Of a DNA stretch of 64,000 nucleotides, positions 47,101-56,813 are shown piece after piece (position 1 is the first letter of the stretch; each line of letters begins with the position of its first letter). This stretch comes from Strongylocentrotus droebachiensis (taxonomy: Eukaryota > Echinodermata > Echinoidea > Camarodonta > Strongylocentrotidae). The DNA lies in assembly GCA_035222895.1 (NCBI GenBank), contig JAVYIG010000040.1, forward strand, positions 1,116,001-1,180,000. The letters run 5' to 3'. A program made the translations under genes and the position numbers. Below the pieces are notes generated by a model. It saw nothing but the letters and a program-made list of their open reading frames with translations, searched no databases and was not told where the DNA came from.

Positions 47101-48610
47101 ATGAGGGGGAAAAGGAACATAAGATTAAGATGATGACCCCCTCCCCCACCCTAGTCAATTCACATTTCATTCGCCAAGTGAGACTGGTGCTTCCACCCCC
47201 CCCCCCCCCCTCAAGATAGTGGTGCTCCCTCAATGACTGGATCCATGCTATGCCAGTAATCTTACCCCATGTCCATGTCCAGGTCTACTCCATTGAGTTC
47301 CCTCAGAACATCCTTGACCAGTTCCTGGTTCTCATCACTCATGTGAAGGGACTGCATCTTGACCTTGGCGGATGGGTAGTTGGGCTTGCGGCCGCGACCG
47401 GGTCCAGGAGGAGCTTTGGGCTGGTAGGATTGTGAGGAGGCCTTCGGTGGGTAGGATTGAGGGGCCTTGGGTTGGTACGATTTAGGGGCCTGGTAGCTGC
47501 GAGAGAAACACATTTATAGAGGCAATGAACAAATGGTCATTATCAAATTGGCATTTTGAGTGTCGACTTGTCGCAATGAAATGTTGCTGATGGCTTGCAT
47601 TCATGAACAGACCTACAAACTAAAATGAAAACAAAATACAAGCACAAAATCAGAAAAATTAACTCTTGAAATCCAATATCAGATTATATGTATTAATATA
47701 CAGCTTAATAAGTGGTCTAAATAAAGGAGGACAATTAAACAAAGACAGTAAAATGTTATGTGTGTATTCCTTCAAAGTTTGTACCCTTGTGCTAACTCAG
47801 TGTGTCTCAGTATTTTAGGACTATCATTTGCCTGTAAGAAAATTAAAAATAGTATAACTATTAGAAAGTGCTTAATATTAACATTTCTTACCACTGTCCT
47901 ATTATTACCACCTGCATTAGTGAATAGACATTTGATAATATACCAAACAAAAGTCTTGATCAAAAGAAGCTTTTATTGGCGTGAGTGAGGTGATGAAACT
48001 AGCGAGTATTCTTCCTCTTCTTAATCTACTTTTCTGATACTACTGACTAGACAGAAATAACCGTCTGATATGGGTCATTTCTTTAATAAAAATAACATTT
48101 GTTGACATTCCCCAATACAGGTCTAGTGAAGCCAGACCTAGTCTCAGTGGAACAACCAACGATATAGAGAGACTGAAGCTTTTGGTCTAACTACTGACAT
48201 GCGTGTAATTGTTTGACACAGAACTTTCATCAAAGAGACAGAAAAAAATTGTTGGAACAGAATTGCCAATAATACCTTGATGTCTTTGGCTTGTCCTGTT
48301 TAGGCATGAGTACAAAGTCATCATCATCGTAGTCGTACATCATAGATGAACTCTTGCCCTTCCTTGCTCCTGTGTCTGCCGCGGGTCCATTGGGCCTCGC
48401 ATTGGCCCCCTGCTGCTGGCCTCCACCCCCTCTTCCTCCTCCTCCTCCTCTTCCACCACCACCCCCTCTTCCTCTTCCTCCTCTTCCCCCTCCCCCTCCC
48501 CCTCCTCCTCCCCCTCTCCCTCCTCCTCTTCCTCCTCCTCCTCCCCGGTTTCCCCGGCCTCCTCCTCTGTTTGGTCCACCCCTCCTAGCTCCTCCTGATG
48601 GCTGGCTCAT
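25026..48610 (-). CDS. DHX57: DHX57-type DEAH-box ATP-dependent RNA helicase
   Basis: Twenty-five coding exons can be joined with GT-AG boundaries and matching phases to a protein of about 1437 residues; vertebrate DHX57 is near 1390. Domain order is a Gly/Arg-rich RGG tail, an acidic linker, UBA, RWD with an inserted C-X8-C-X5-C-X3-H zinc finger, the DEAH helicase core, and then winged-helix, HA2 and OB-fold domains. Helicase motifs seen are I (GSTGCGKTT), Ia (TQPRRISA), II (DEVH), III (SAT), V ([13 protein letters not shown]) and VI (QRRGRAGR). By family it is an ATP-driven RNA-unwinding enzyme with a probable role in RNA metabolism; its exact substrate is poorly known. The C-terminal [16 protein letters not shown] and TCPRGSRII segments are diagnostic. 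The start ATG precedes the RGG tail. It lies head-to-head with the kelch gene. Introns are full of transposons, but every exon is intact. Confidence 0.95.
26158..26235. repeat. MITE fragment, fold-back family (end only)
   Basis: CAATAGACCATTTTCGTAAT followed by 'GTAATTAAATTTAATGCAT' and TTTGTTAAGTGCCTTGTTAC. It is the terminal part of the family seen complete at 27891-28172. It sits in a DHX57 intron immediately before exon 23. Confidence 0.7.
27112..27397 (+). repeat. tRNA-derived SINE with (ATT)n tail
   Basis: The head (27112-27178) folds like a class II tRNA. Acceptor GTGTC pairs with GACAC, the A box is in TCGAGTGGTTTAAGC, a long variable region follows, and the B box is GGTTCGATCC. The tRNA head resembles Ser/Leu type. 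A body of about 200 bp (CCTTTGGCAAGGCATT, CCAGGTGAGGTAAATGGGTA) ends in an ATT repeat at 27375-27397. It lies antisense in the DHX57 intron between exons 21 and 22. It is not a functional tRNA gene. Confidence 0.8.
27891..28172. mobile_element. Fold-back MITE (full copy)
   Basis: The left end (TTGGCCATTTTCGTAATG, then ATCAAATTTAATGCATAA) is the inverted match of the right end (TTATGCATTACATTTGATT, then CATTACGAAAATGG). The centre is also inverted: TAGGATAAGCCATG against GTCCTACCTAGCAAC. The copy is therefore a near-palindrome along its whole length of about 282 bp. It is non-coding. Confidence 0.8.
28816..29930. repeat. Cluster of small tandem and dispersed repeats
   Basis: Three repeat types occur here. 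A palindromic CCCGCGGAAATCCGCGGG motif leads GATTCTAGAGGGGGGCG at 28823, and a mutated copy is at 29915. Two units (about 28948 and 29038) of GTCCCCGCCTGCTT, GGGGGCCGCCTCCTA and poly-T occur in tandem. Two units (about 29714 and 29840) share GGGGGTTTATGGCCCCTTGA and ACCCGTGGACCCCAC. They fill the large DHX57 intron between exons 20 and 21 (31696 to 28397). Confidence 0.65.
29365..29640. repeat. Fold-back repeat rich in ACGCAACACTACGC
   Basis: Left text GCGTAGTGTTGCGTA (near 29452) is the exact inverse of TACGCAACACTACGC near 29602. Outer arms (GTAGAGTTCCGTAGTG near 29375 and GCAACTCTACGTA near 29617) also pair. The short G/T-rich phrase is repeated several times in each arm. Non-coding, in a DHX57 intron. 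Confidence 0.6.
30259..30650. repeat. Nested inverted repeat with a 36-bp near-perfect hairpin
   Basis: The arms 30444-30479 and 30514-30550 are exact inverses except for one bulged C (TGAGTTGAGATGAGCTTGCA ... CCGG). The loop holds a second perfect GC-rich palindrome (CCGCAGGCGTC/G/GACGCCTGCGG, 30482-30504). Weaker outer arms pair 30259-30296 with 30612-30648 (TTTTCTTGTGAAAA type). Non-coding, within a DHX57 intron. Confidence 0.8.
30880..31570. other. GC-rich patch with no recognised gene
   Basis: A phrase TTTAATACGCAAC(A/T)TAATGTG occurs at about 30880 and 31033. The block 31135-31370 is much richer in G+C and CpG than its surroundings and carries frames on both strands with no familiar domain. 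It ends near an ATT repeat (31388-31398). It could be the 3' end of a retroelement, but I see no diagnostic motif. Confidence 0.35.
32085..32165 (-). repeat. SINE 3'-end fragment
   Basis: On the minus strand the phrase TGTAAAGCGCTTAGAGACAT is followed by GCGCTATACAAA and ends in an ATT repeat. It resembles the tail of other SINEs here (37297-37391, plus strand). The tRNA head is missing. It touches the donor side of DHX57 exon 19. Confidence 0.6.
34275..34622 (+). CDS. SAP-domain protein exon nested in a DHX57 intron (partial)
   Basis: The frame begins [20 protein letters not shown] and continues [20 protein letters not shown], a SAP motif of about 35 residues. This two-helix domain is usually DNA-binding. 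It is followed by a charged linker and [16 protein letters not shown]. From memory, this arrangement resembles the N-terminus of SAP/YqaJ-exonuclease-type proteins that are numerous in marine invertebrate genomes; that is an inference, because no nuclease exon is seen here. After about residue 95 the frame loses resemblance and stops at 34620. It lies antisense between DHX57 exons 17 and 16. It may be a first exon whose partners are lost, a pseudogene, or a short gene. Confidence 0.5.
   Translation: MEDDTVVSIDDIKLWTVPALKDYLRKRNLKVSGRKEELVALVFAAKMMPELAAPATSAGVAEQQKKEHYGDLLKTPTGSLQDPDGLVQGWESEQSIISNEASNHMMLQNLLQFQV
37297..37391 (+). repeat. SINE 3'-end fragment with ATT tail
   Basis: CCGGGGTAATAGTATATCTG, then AAAGCGCTTTATAGAGACAT and GCGCTATATGAAAG, ending in ATT repeats at 37370-37388. 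It is similar to the tail of the SINE at 27112. Only the 3' part is clear. It lies in the DHX57 intron upstream of exon 13. Confidence 0.6.
38531..38779. mobile_element. Fold-back MITE, same family as 27891
   Basis: The left end is CAACAGGCCACTTTCGTGAT with TCAAATTTAATGCACAAATC. The right end is TCAAATTGATTACATTGAG with AAAATGGTCTATTGC. The two ends are imperfect inverted repeats, and the copy is more diverged than the one at 27891. It lies upstream of DHX57 exon 11. Confidence 0.75.
39511..39678. mobile_element. Mariner-like MITE (168 bp)
   Basis: Left CAGTCAAACCTGCCTATAGC and right GGTCGCTAAAGCAGGTTTGA-CTG are inverted repeats, flanked by TA on each side (39509-39510 and 39679-39680). There is no coding capacity. 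TA targets and CAGT termini are the Tc1/mariner signature. It lies between DHX57 exons 10 and 11. Confidence 0.8.
40920..41010 (-). pseudogene. Partial copy of DHX57 exon 8 (copy 1)
   Basis: About 90 bp match the 3' two-thirds of exon 8 (41316-41440), including the following GTGAG donor. The minus-strand frame stays open and still reads [20 protein letters not shown], with one change (Leu to Phe) against the true exon. The 5' third of the exon and its acceptor are missing, and the upstream text is purine-rich. It is probably not spliced. Confidence 0.75.
41116..41206 (-). pseudogene. Partial copy of DHX57 exon 8 (copy 2)
   Basis: A second copy, again with the GTGAG donor and an open frame ([20 protein letters not shown]). 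It shares several silent changes with copy 1 (GTG for Val before Asp, AGC for Ser) that the true exon lacks. Together with the flanking TCATTCTCCATCTTGAC phrase it defines a tandem unit of about 195-200 bp, present three times counting the true exon. Confidence 0.75.
45092..45985. mobile_element. Tc1/mariner-type non-autonomous element with CCGTATTTGCCGGCG ends
   Basis: The left end CCGTATTTGCCGGCGTAAAG and right end TTATCGCCGGCAAATACGG are inverted. TA flanks both sides (45090-45091 and 45986-45987). Further in, GTGCGGCCTATACC on the left mirrors the GGTGCGGCCTATGCGG text on the right. There is no transposase. A perfect 22-bp hairpin lies inside (45362-45410). It sits between DHX57 exons 3 and 4, close to the exon 4 acceptor. 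Confidence 0.8.
45362..45410. repeat. Perfect 22-bp inverted repeat with 5-base loop
   Basis: GAGTAAGGTATGATTTTGGT plus TA is followed by CGTAC and then the exact inverse. The stem has no mismatch. It is within the mariner-type element. Confidence 0.9.
46231..46505. mobile_element. Fold-back MITE, same family as 27891
   Basis: The left end AATAGGCAATTTTTGTAGTG with TAATCAAATTTATTGCACA mirrors the right end TTTGATTATTTTACGAAAATGGCCTATTG. The centre TTAGGTAGGACAAGCCATAA pairs with TTGTTCTACCTAGCAA. It is a nearly full copy, in the intron between DHX57 exons 3 and 4. Confidence 0.78.
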
Positions 48611-48670
48611 GATGTTACCCCGATGTTCTTACAGCACTGCAGATAGTTCAGGATGCATTGTCATCTTAAC

Positions 48671-50863
48671 CTACGGGAACATAGGGAGAAGTTCATTAAA
48701 ACAACAAAAATCAAAATTAAAAAAAGGCACATATTATGATGTTGTTTGATATATATGGTGGTGTGACCTAAGTTCGCTATCTCAAAAAATCAGTAAGATT
48801 TCGAAAATCTGATATCACCAATGGAGACAGAAACATAAAATTACCCAGAGATGAAATTTTCTTTGGAATTGGGTACAAAATTGTGAAAATATTAACAAAA
48901 GATCAGACATATTTGCAATCATTTGCGTCCGTTCCGAAAAATTATCAAATACCAATAAGGGTCTGAAAATCTTCAATTTGAGAGCAGATTTCCTCAAAAT
49001 TGTAAGTAAAAAGTGGTACCAACTGACGTACTGTATGATATCTTGCCTTGCAAATTATGATATTACCTTATTTTTGATGGATCGCTTTTTTTTGATAAAT
49101 CAACTGTAAACCACCGTGCGTGAAGTTAGGTCTCGTTGTTTATATGACTCTTTTAGATGCAGCGCGCATGCACGATCGGACATCAAATTTTTAGATCGCG
49201 ATATCTCTGAAATACTTTGACGATAAATTTTCTAGTTGAACCAATCTGTGGTAAAAAAACTTTGCCGTCCATTTGGTAATAATTGAAATAAATACATTTG
49301 TGTACAATAAAAGAAATCGTAGATCGAATATCACATTTTGTAATATAGATCTATGCTATGTCCGCCAACTTTGGTCACCCCTTTATACATGAAGTAGTAG
49401 TCTACTATACAGATCAACACACAGTTACAGTGATTTCGCCTTTTATTATTGTTTAAAATATAGACTTATGAAAACAAACATCCATATCAAATTCAAAAGA
49501 TATATGAAAGTCAGAAAGAAATTAGAAAAGATAGAAAAACAATGTTAGATTGACATTTAACTTTAATATAATTAGGCTCGCACAAAAATGAAAATTGATT
49601 CATGCTTTAGTAGATCGATTTTTCCTCTATTATTACTTAACTTTACTTTACTCACTACTCAGTCCTTTTCGTTAGGCTTAGAATTGTCTAAATTCTTATC
49701 TCATTTCTTAATATCCTTTCCAGACCATGGCTCCAAATAATTAATGTTTAAAATTTTCATTTGATTACTAACCTGACAGTGTCAATTAACAATGATCTCT
49801 CATCCAAGATGATACAGTGAAGTTTACTAGACAGTCTTATGTCTACAATCTAAAGTCAAGACTTAGCTTTCGTGATCGTGTGAATGCACACAACAAAAAT
49901 TCTTACTCACTGCAGCTGCATGAATGTACCGGTACTGTGATTCAGTAATGCAATGCAATACGCACACAGACTGCAGTTTAAACCCAATTGCGTAATAGCA
50001 TCGCCAGAGTTTCGGCCGTGCTGGCGTTCAGTGTCCGTAGGCCAAACTACGCGCACGAAAGAGCAAACCGATTTAGCGTTGAACCTACGTGAAGTAAAAC
50101 GTATGGGACTGTTTTATCCTTCGTTGCCAGTTTTGTGCGAAGACGTACATAAATATTAATAAACTAATTTTAGAATTTTGATGTATTTTTACCTTCGGAA
50201 AATAATATTTGTATCCTGTTCATAATTTTATTGCATATTCAAGTTTTTAATAATGAATTTTAAAGATCTATAAATTCACTGAGGAAAAACTTTTAATTTT
50301 TACGAAGCGCGCGCTATACAAATTAACGTTAACTCCAGCTGTAATTGTACGTGATCGAAGATGTTGCGCCTGAGTTGAGATAGTATAAAGTAAAAATCTT
50401 CTTCCTTTAGCTTGGATGGATTTGTAACATTAACATCAAAACTGCATCTTGGAATAGTTGACTCTGAGGTTACTTCGTGAATTATCTAATTACTAAACTA
50501 AACAAATAATATGGCCCGGCAAGCAAGTGGATGAGTGACTGAAATTGAATCAGTGAATTATCATTGATTGACTGCGATTGCGAGTGCGATGACAAGTACA
50601 GTGGACTGCAAATCACAGACACAGTTTGTGATTATTCTGACATTTCGAATTTTCTTTGCCGGTTAGCTTGATTCACTTATACAGAATTAAGTGATATTAC
50701 TACCAGTGAGCCTGGTCCAACCGTCGTCCTGAGCTGGGTGCCTGACTCCTGAGTTTGAGACGGGGAGTGACTGTGAGAACAAGTTGAGCTGCTGACAAAT
50801 AGGTCTAAGTTTTGAATTTTGCAAGTGAAACAGAAACAAGTGACAAAGTCACAGACTGACAGG
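48671..50863. promoter_or_regulatory. Divergent intergenic region between DHX57 and the kelch gene
   Basis: The two genes start head-to-head, with their ATGs 2.25 kb apart. The stretch should therefore hold both promoters and 5' UTRs. It is mostly AT-rich with a somewhat more CpG-containing part at about 49960-50110. I see no TATA box, no repeats and no coding frame that I can support. Assignment as a promoter is from gene orientation only. Confidence 0.4.
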
Positions 50864-53800
50864 ATGGAGCCTAAAACTGAAAGTAAAACAACCAGCACTG
50901 GTATTGAGTGTTTCGCAGTGTATTCACCTTCAAGCATGCCAGTTACTGTGAATCTAAGGTATACCGTCGGCATTTCAAGTCGAAGTTCAAACTCCGCTAA
51001 GCTAACTTTGCACTGCACTGGCTGGCAGTGGCAGTTATTTAACTAGATTTAGATCTGGTCTATAAAGTGTGACATTAACTTTACTGACTGTATTGGGCAA
51101 TACTACTAGTAGTAAGACTAAGAGGTTACTTTGAAATTGTCATTAATATTGTCATGGAAGGACTTTAGACTTAAAATATCAACAATTTTTGCAAGATGAT
51201 TTTCTTTTTCCAAGTGGTCACTCTAGAATTGGAACATATGAATCTATGATGAACGCAGCGTGCGCGCAGTCTAGTCTACCTGATCTTGACATGTACGTTC
51301 GCGTACGGTATGTAACTTGTAAACACTACTCACTTCTGTTACTTGTTAGTGTTTGGTTTGTTTCGTGGTGTCTATTAATTTTTTTAATCTTTCTAAAATA
51401 GATATCAGATCTGCAACGTATTTTATCAGTCGGAGATTAAGAGAAAAAAATGTATATTACAGTGTAGAGGTCTATCTACATCTACATGTAGTTTCATGAC
51501 AACTAAACTAAGGACTAGACCTAGTATAGTAGTAGATTTATCCTTTGTTTTTGTTACAATCAGTCGATTTTTACTATTATCACCAATTGAAATTAGCTTT
51601 TATGAACATAAACTTTGATTACCGGTACTATGGGTAATAATTATTATGATTTATGAACTTAAACTACACTGTATCCTCCCCTTAAAAAAAAAACACAGAT
51701 CAACACATCTACTGCCCTGCCCGTTTCCTGATATGGTAGCAGTGTTTGCCGTCTCTTCAGGATCAACACACAAGGATATTTCCATGAAGGCAACCCTTGT
51801 GAATCATGAAAACAAGGAAGAGTGTTTGGATGTTGGATTAATCACACAAGATAGCAGGTAAAATAAGCAAAGTAATCAGGGAGTCCAGGGACTGCAATTT
51901 TTTAGAGTACCAGGTATGCATTTTTTAATATTATAAAGGATATGTATTCTGTCGCTAAAGTGAAGCCCAACTTTGCTGATATGTTGGTCCAGGTGAAGAC
52001 AGGAAAACAAATCTAGAGAAATTGATTTATGTGCAAAAGTCTCAAAAAATTCATACGGTACAAATAATAATGCATTCATTTTACTACTCTCTGTTTGTGT
52101 TAGATGCAATGACTGAGAAATCTTCAAATTCTCTGTTATGATTCTAGTCTTACTTTTGTAGGATCCCATGCAACACAATATCTATCTTAGACTTGAGAGG
52201 GATTTTGTTCCTTTAAGGATATACAATTAAGGAGAAGAAGAATTGTGATTTCTCATTTTCTCTTATCATCTTCATCCAATTCAGAGCATTCTGCTGGCAG
52301 CCACACCTAAGCAAAGGCTTCACCATTCCATTGAAAGAGCATAGCTACCATCTCCACATCGATACCGCCAAACAGGAGGAAATCATGATGGAATCTTCAC
52401 AGACAGAATCTCAGGATGTCACAGAACCTAAAAAAGTCACAGACTCACAACCAGAAGCAGAAGTCACAGACTCACAACCAAAAGCAGAAGTCACAGACTC
52501 ACAACCTGAAGGAGAAGTCACAGACTCACAACCAGAAGGAGAAGTCACAGACTCACAACCTGAAGCAGAAGTCACAGACTCGCAACCTGAAGAAGAAAGA
52601 TTGTGTTCTATGACAACACTTTCAAGTCCATTCATTGAAAGATCAACGAAAGAGGCAAAACAAAATGAGGAGACACCTCAGGTATTAAACTTCAGAAAAG
52701 TTTCAGTTATAACCCTTATAATATATATATGTAGGGAATTCAATCTTTGAAAGCCATCGCCTAAGTTGAAAGATGGTGTTGGAATACCTCAGGTATTAAA
52801 CTGAAGAAAAGTTTCAGTTACAGTATAACCCTTATAATATATTTGTAGGGAATTAAATCTTTGTATTGTCCACCATTGTCAAACATCACCTTGGATAACT
52901 TCACTATTTGTTTTCTCATGAGCATTATATGACAGATGCTGCCCTGACATGGCCATTAAAATGGATTTTGGTTTTGACTAGGCCTGAGTCATGTCGGGAT
53001 TTTCATAAACCGGGTCCCGACGGCCTTGCACCGATCGGGACCCGGTGTCCCGAAATCAGCTCGCAGGATTTGTCTCTTGCCTCTATAAAAAGCGCATATC
53101 ATCAGTATGTCCCTTAAAAGTGACCTTTTTTATCAGTCAAATAAATCAACACATGCATACCTCGGCACAGATCGGTATATTCTTCCATTTGACATTATTT
53201 TTATCCATGATTGGCGATGTTTAGTGCCATTATCGTGCCTCTAAAAGTATAAAAACTGGAGCAAAAATAGAAAGACAACGATCGAGCCGCCATTTTGATT
53301 CATGCAGGTTGAATAAATCGGGTCAAAAAACATTAATGTTTGAATAATAAAACGGCTTTCTAAAAAGTACTCCTTTACAACATACCGATCGAATAATTGT
53401 TAAAAACAAAATATATATTTTTTCTTTGATTTTGAACACCGCATGCTTCTTTTAAAAGCTGAAAATTACTTGGTAATCTCAAGAAGTTTCGATACGGATA
53501 GCTGTTGCAAGGCAAGTTCAGACTAGTCTCGGAAAAATGCGCAGTGCTCCTTGTTAGCTGTAATGCGTGCCAGAACGAACCCAAACAAAGACGTGATCGT
53601 AACGAGAAAAAAATCATTAAAAACTACGAGAGCACAATTGGAAAGACAACTACTGCTCAAAATTACGATAATCAGATAAATAACTTGGACAAATAACTTG
53701 GACAAAGAATTCAATAATCGCCCAAGAAATGCCAAAGAAATTGTGATAATCGAGGAGTAACTGGGTACATTTTTATCGCAAGGGGCTTGCTGCAAATACT

Positions 53801-56778
53801 TGAATCCTTTGTTATACTGCTTTTTACCGTAGAGGGCGTTATTTGGTTTCTAGCCTCGTGTTAGGACACGAGGGTAGAAACTAAATAACGTGTAATTCGG
53901 ACATATCAGCAGGCCCATTCCGATAATGATTGTACCTATAGTAACTCCTTAAATATCACTATTTCTGTGGCTTTTCTTGGACAACTATTGTATTATTCCT
54001 CCAAGTTATGTATCTGCTTACGATAATTTTGAGTAGTTGTCTTTCAACCTGATTTATTAATCCTGCCGAGAGACCCGGCCAGTACAGTAGCTAGCTAGCA
54101 GCTGGCAACAACAACCCCATGGGGCGAACTGCTTTGCAACCCATATTTATATCAGCAGTTCGGATTGATTCAGGATGAGCTAGAATATGATTGGTAACAA
54201 TTAAATACTTAAGTTTCAAGGTGGAATGATTTTAGTGGTGTGCAAAACTGCAATTTCTTACATATTTCATTATTTTTTTCGGAGCGTCGGTTCTCAAAAA
54301 ACAAAACCGGGACCCGACGGCAACGGTCGGGTCCCGGTGTGATCGACCGTACCGACTCAAGCCTAGTTTTGACTTTTGAGAAGATGTCCGTGTGTCAATA
54401 CATGCTGAATTCATATTAAACATGGAATAGTTATAAATTCTTATAAATGTAAAAAAGGGAGGGGAATTATCCAATACATTTTATAATGCTAAGCATATAT
54501 TTTTAGAGGAAGGAGTGCCATAAGGCAAAAATATGGCAGGTAATATTAAATATAGGTTACATATTGTCTGAAATGCACTGGCATTTCTAAAGGAATTCTT
54601 CCTAACACCAAACCCTACAGATTCAAGTCCAAGGAACACCACAGCGACCACCTCACCTCTCCCACTCGGCTAGCAAGAAGAGAAAGATGAAACATGGAGA
54701 GAATAACAACGAGGGTACTCCGCCAAGCTCCAGGAAGAGGCAGTCGTCAAGACAGAGGCCTTCACCGACCTTAATGTCATCGCCGCTGTCATCAAAGGTG
54801 GTCACCTTGGACAAGCAAAATTCAAAACGCCCCCAGACCCCAGGAAGGAAGAAAGAAAATGATGCAGGTATAGAAAGCTGTAGTTCAAATCTTTCATTGA
54901 AGGAACACTTCAGGTATATATCTTGAATCAGAAAACATGGAAGATGAGTATATGCTTATTACACCACTTTATACAAGTTATGCACATAAATTACCAAGAT
55001 TCACAGAAAGCAGCAGTAGCATCCAGTATAATTATGTATTCCAACATTTTATAAAAGCAATAGAAAAATTCAAAAAGATGAATCATAAACTTATATAGTG
55101 AATTAATCATCTTAACTTCCTCTGGTTGAGGTTTTGGCAGCTCTAGGGACTGATCATGTTTGGAGGCATTGACATCATCTGTCACAAGATTGCATATAGA
55201 TGCCTCCTGGAAATTTCCTAGGCACACAGTCATGAACAGTATTTGATAAGGTGTAGTCTGGATGACCATCATAGTCAGCTGTACTGTCAAGAGAGTTCCA
55301 TTGAGAAGTAAATTGATAACATGTTACTCTCTTCTTTTTTTTCAGAGCCGAGTTCCAGATGGGGCCATACTCTGTGTGATGTAGGCAACCGAAATTGCTT
55401 GTTGATTGGTGGACAAGGGCACAGACAGACCATCAGCAAGGATGCCATCTGGATGCTCAATACAGGTAATACACTATTCTTTAAACAAAATGTATGCTCT
55501 GATCATTGGTCGTGCTCACAGATTTTACAGCAAAATCATATTTCAAGGTTAAGCTGTACGTTTCAAGATTAAGCCATTAGATTCTTAGCCCAAGATTTCT
55601 GAGGCTGGAGTCCAATGGGTCATGAAGGTATTTTTTTAGTGCTTTTCACGATATCACCAGACAATTTGAACAAGTGATTACTGAGTAAGATGAAGAACTA
55701 CATCTACAGAGATGCCAACTAGTACGGATTTCCCGTAATTGGTACAGAAATTAACGACCATTAGGGCAGTACGGAATGTTGTCTAAAAATTGATTTTTTT
55801 TTTTTTTTTATGCCTCCGTTACGAAGTATCCGGAGGCATTATGTTTTCGGGTTTTCCGTCCGTACGTACGTCGTACCGTCCGTACGTCCGTACGTCCCGT
55901 TCTCGTGATGGCGTTATCTGAAGAACCAGTTGATGGATTCCTTCCAAACTTTGGTCATGTATGTATCTTGCAAAGCCGATGAATTGATTAGATTTTGGGG
56001 TCACGAGGTCAAAGGTCAAAGGTCACATTATGTATGCAAAAAAGCTCGTGATCGCGTTATCTCAAGAACCGATTGATGGATTCCTGCCAAACTTTGGTCA
56101 TGTATGTATCTTGCAGAGCCAATGAACTGATTAGATTTTGTGGTCACGAGTTCAAAGGTCAAAGGTCACAGAGCTCATTATGTATGCAAAAACAGCTCGT
56201 GATCGCGTTATCTCAAGAACCGATTGATGGATTCCTGCCAAACTTTGGTCATGTATGTATCTTGCAGAGCCAATGAACTGATTAGATTTTGGGGTCACGA
56301 GTTCAAAGGTCAAAGGTCACAGGGCTCATTATGTATGCAAAAACAGCTTGTGATCGCGTTATCTGAAGAACCGATTGATGGATTCCTGCCGAACTTAGAC
56401 CATGTATGTATCGTGCAGAGCCAATGAACTGAGTAGATTCTTGGGTCATGAGGTCAAAGGTCAAAGGTCATGGGCTCATTATGTATGCAAAAATAGCTTG
56501 TGAACGCATTCTCATTAGAACTGACAGATGGATTACTATTTAACTCAGGACATCTTGCAGAGCCAATGAACTGAGTAGATTTTAGGGTCATGAGGTCAAA
56601 GATCAAAGGGTCATTTATGTACATGTATATGAGAAATTGCTTGTAATCACGATATTCTGAGAACCTGTTAATGGATTACAATTGAACTTGAATTTGAAAA
56701 ATTTCTTCTGTTTTGGTTTGTAATATTGCTCTTTGACGGAGGCATCATTTTCGACTCCGCGCCGTCTAAGTTCCATCT

Positions 56779-56813
<35 letters not shown>

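Larger units (their letters stand above)
43543..48610 (-). other. DHX57: DHX57 exons 1-5: RGG tail, UBA, RWD and CCCH finger
   Basis: Coding exons in transcript order: 48276-48610, 47266-47496, 46558-46749, 44925-45046, 43543-44387. Exon 1 encodes the RGG region, where GGA/GGT/AGA triplets form a near-microsatellite at 48425-48555. It ends with the acidic [13 protein letters not shown]. Exon 2 holds four 'SYxPKA'-like repeats. Exon 4 is the UBA domain ([20 protein letters not shown]). Exon 5 (845 bp) carries the RWD fold with the CCCH finger ([19 protein letters not shown]) and an acidic, Ser-rich linker. A 5' UTR acceptor may lie at 48670 (GTAG/GTTAAG), so exon 1 may be preceded by a non-coding exon. 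Confidence 0.9.

Noticed and set aside
48346..48749. Pro-rich and Leu-rich frames on the plus strand
   Set aside because: Antisense of the RGG-encoding first exon of DHX57.
52411..52635. Minus-strand frame with repeated GCESVTSAS
   Set aside because: Antisense of the 27-bp coding repeat in the kelch exon.
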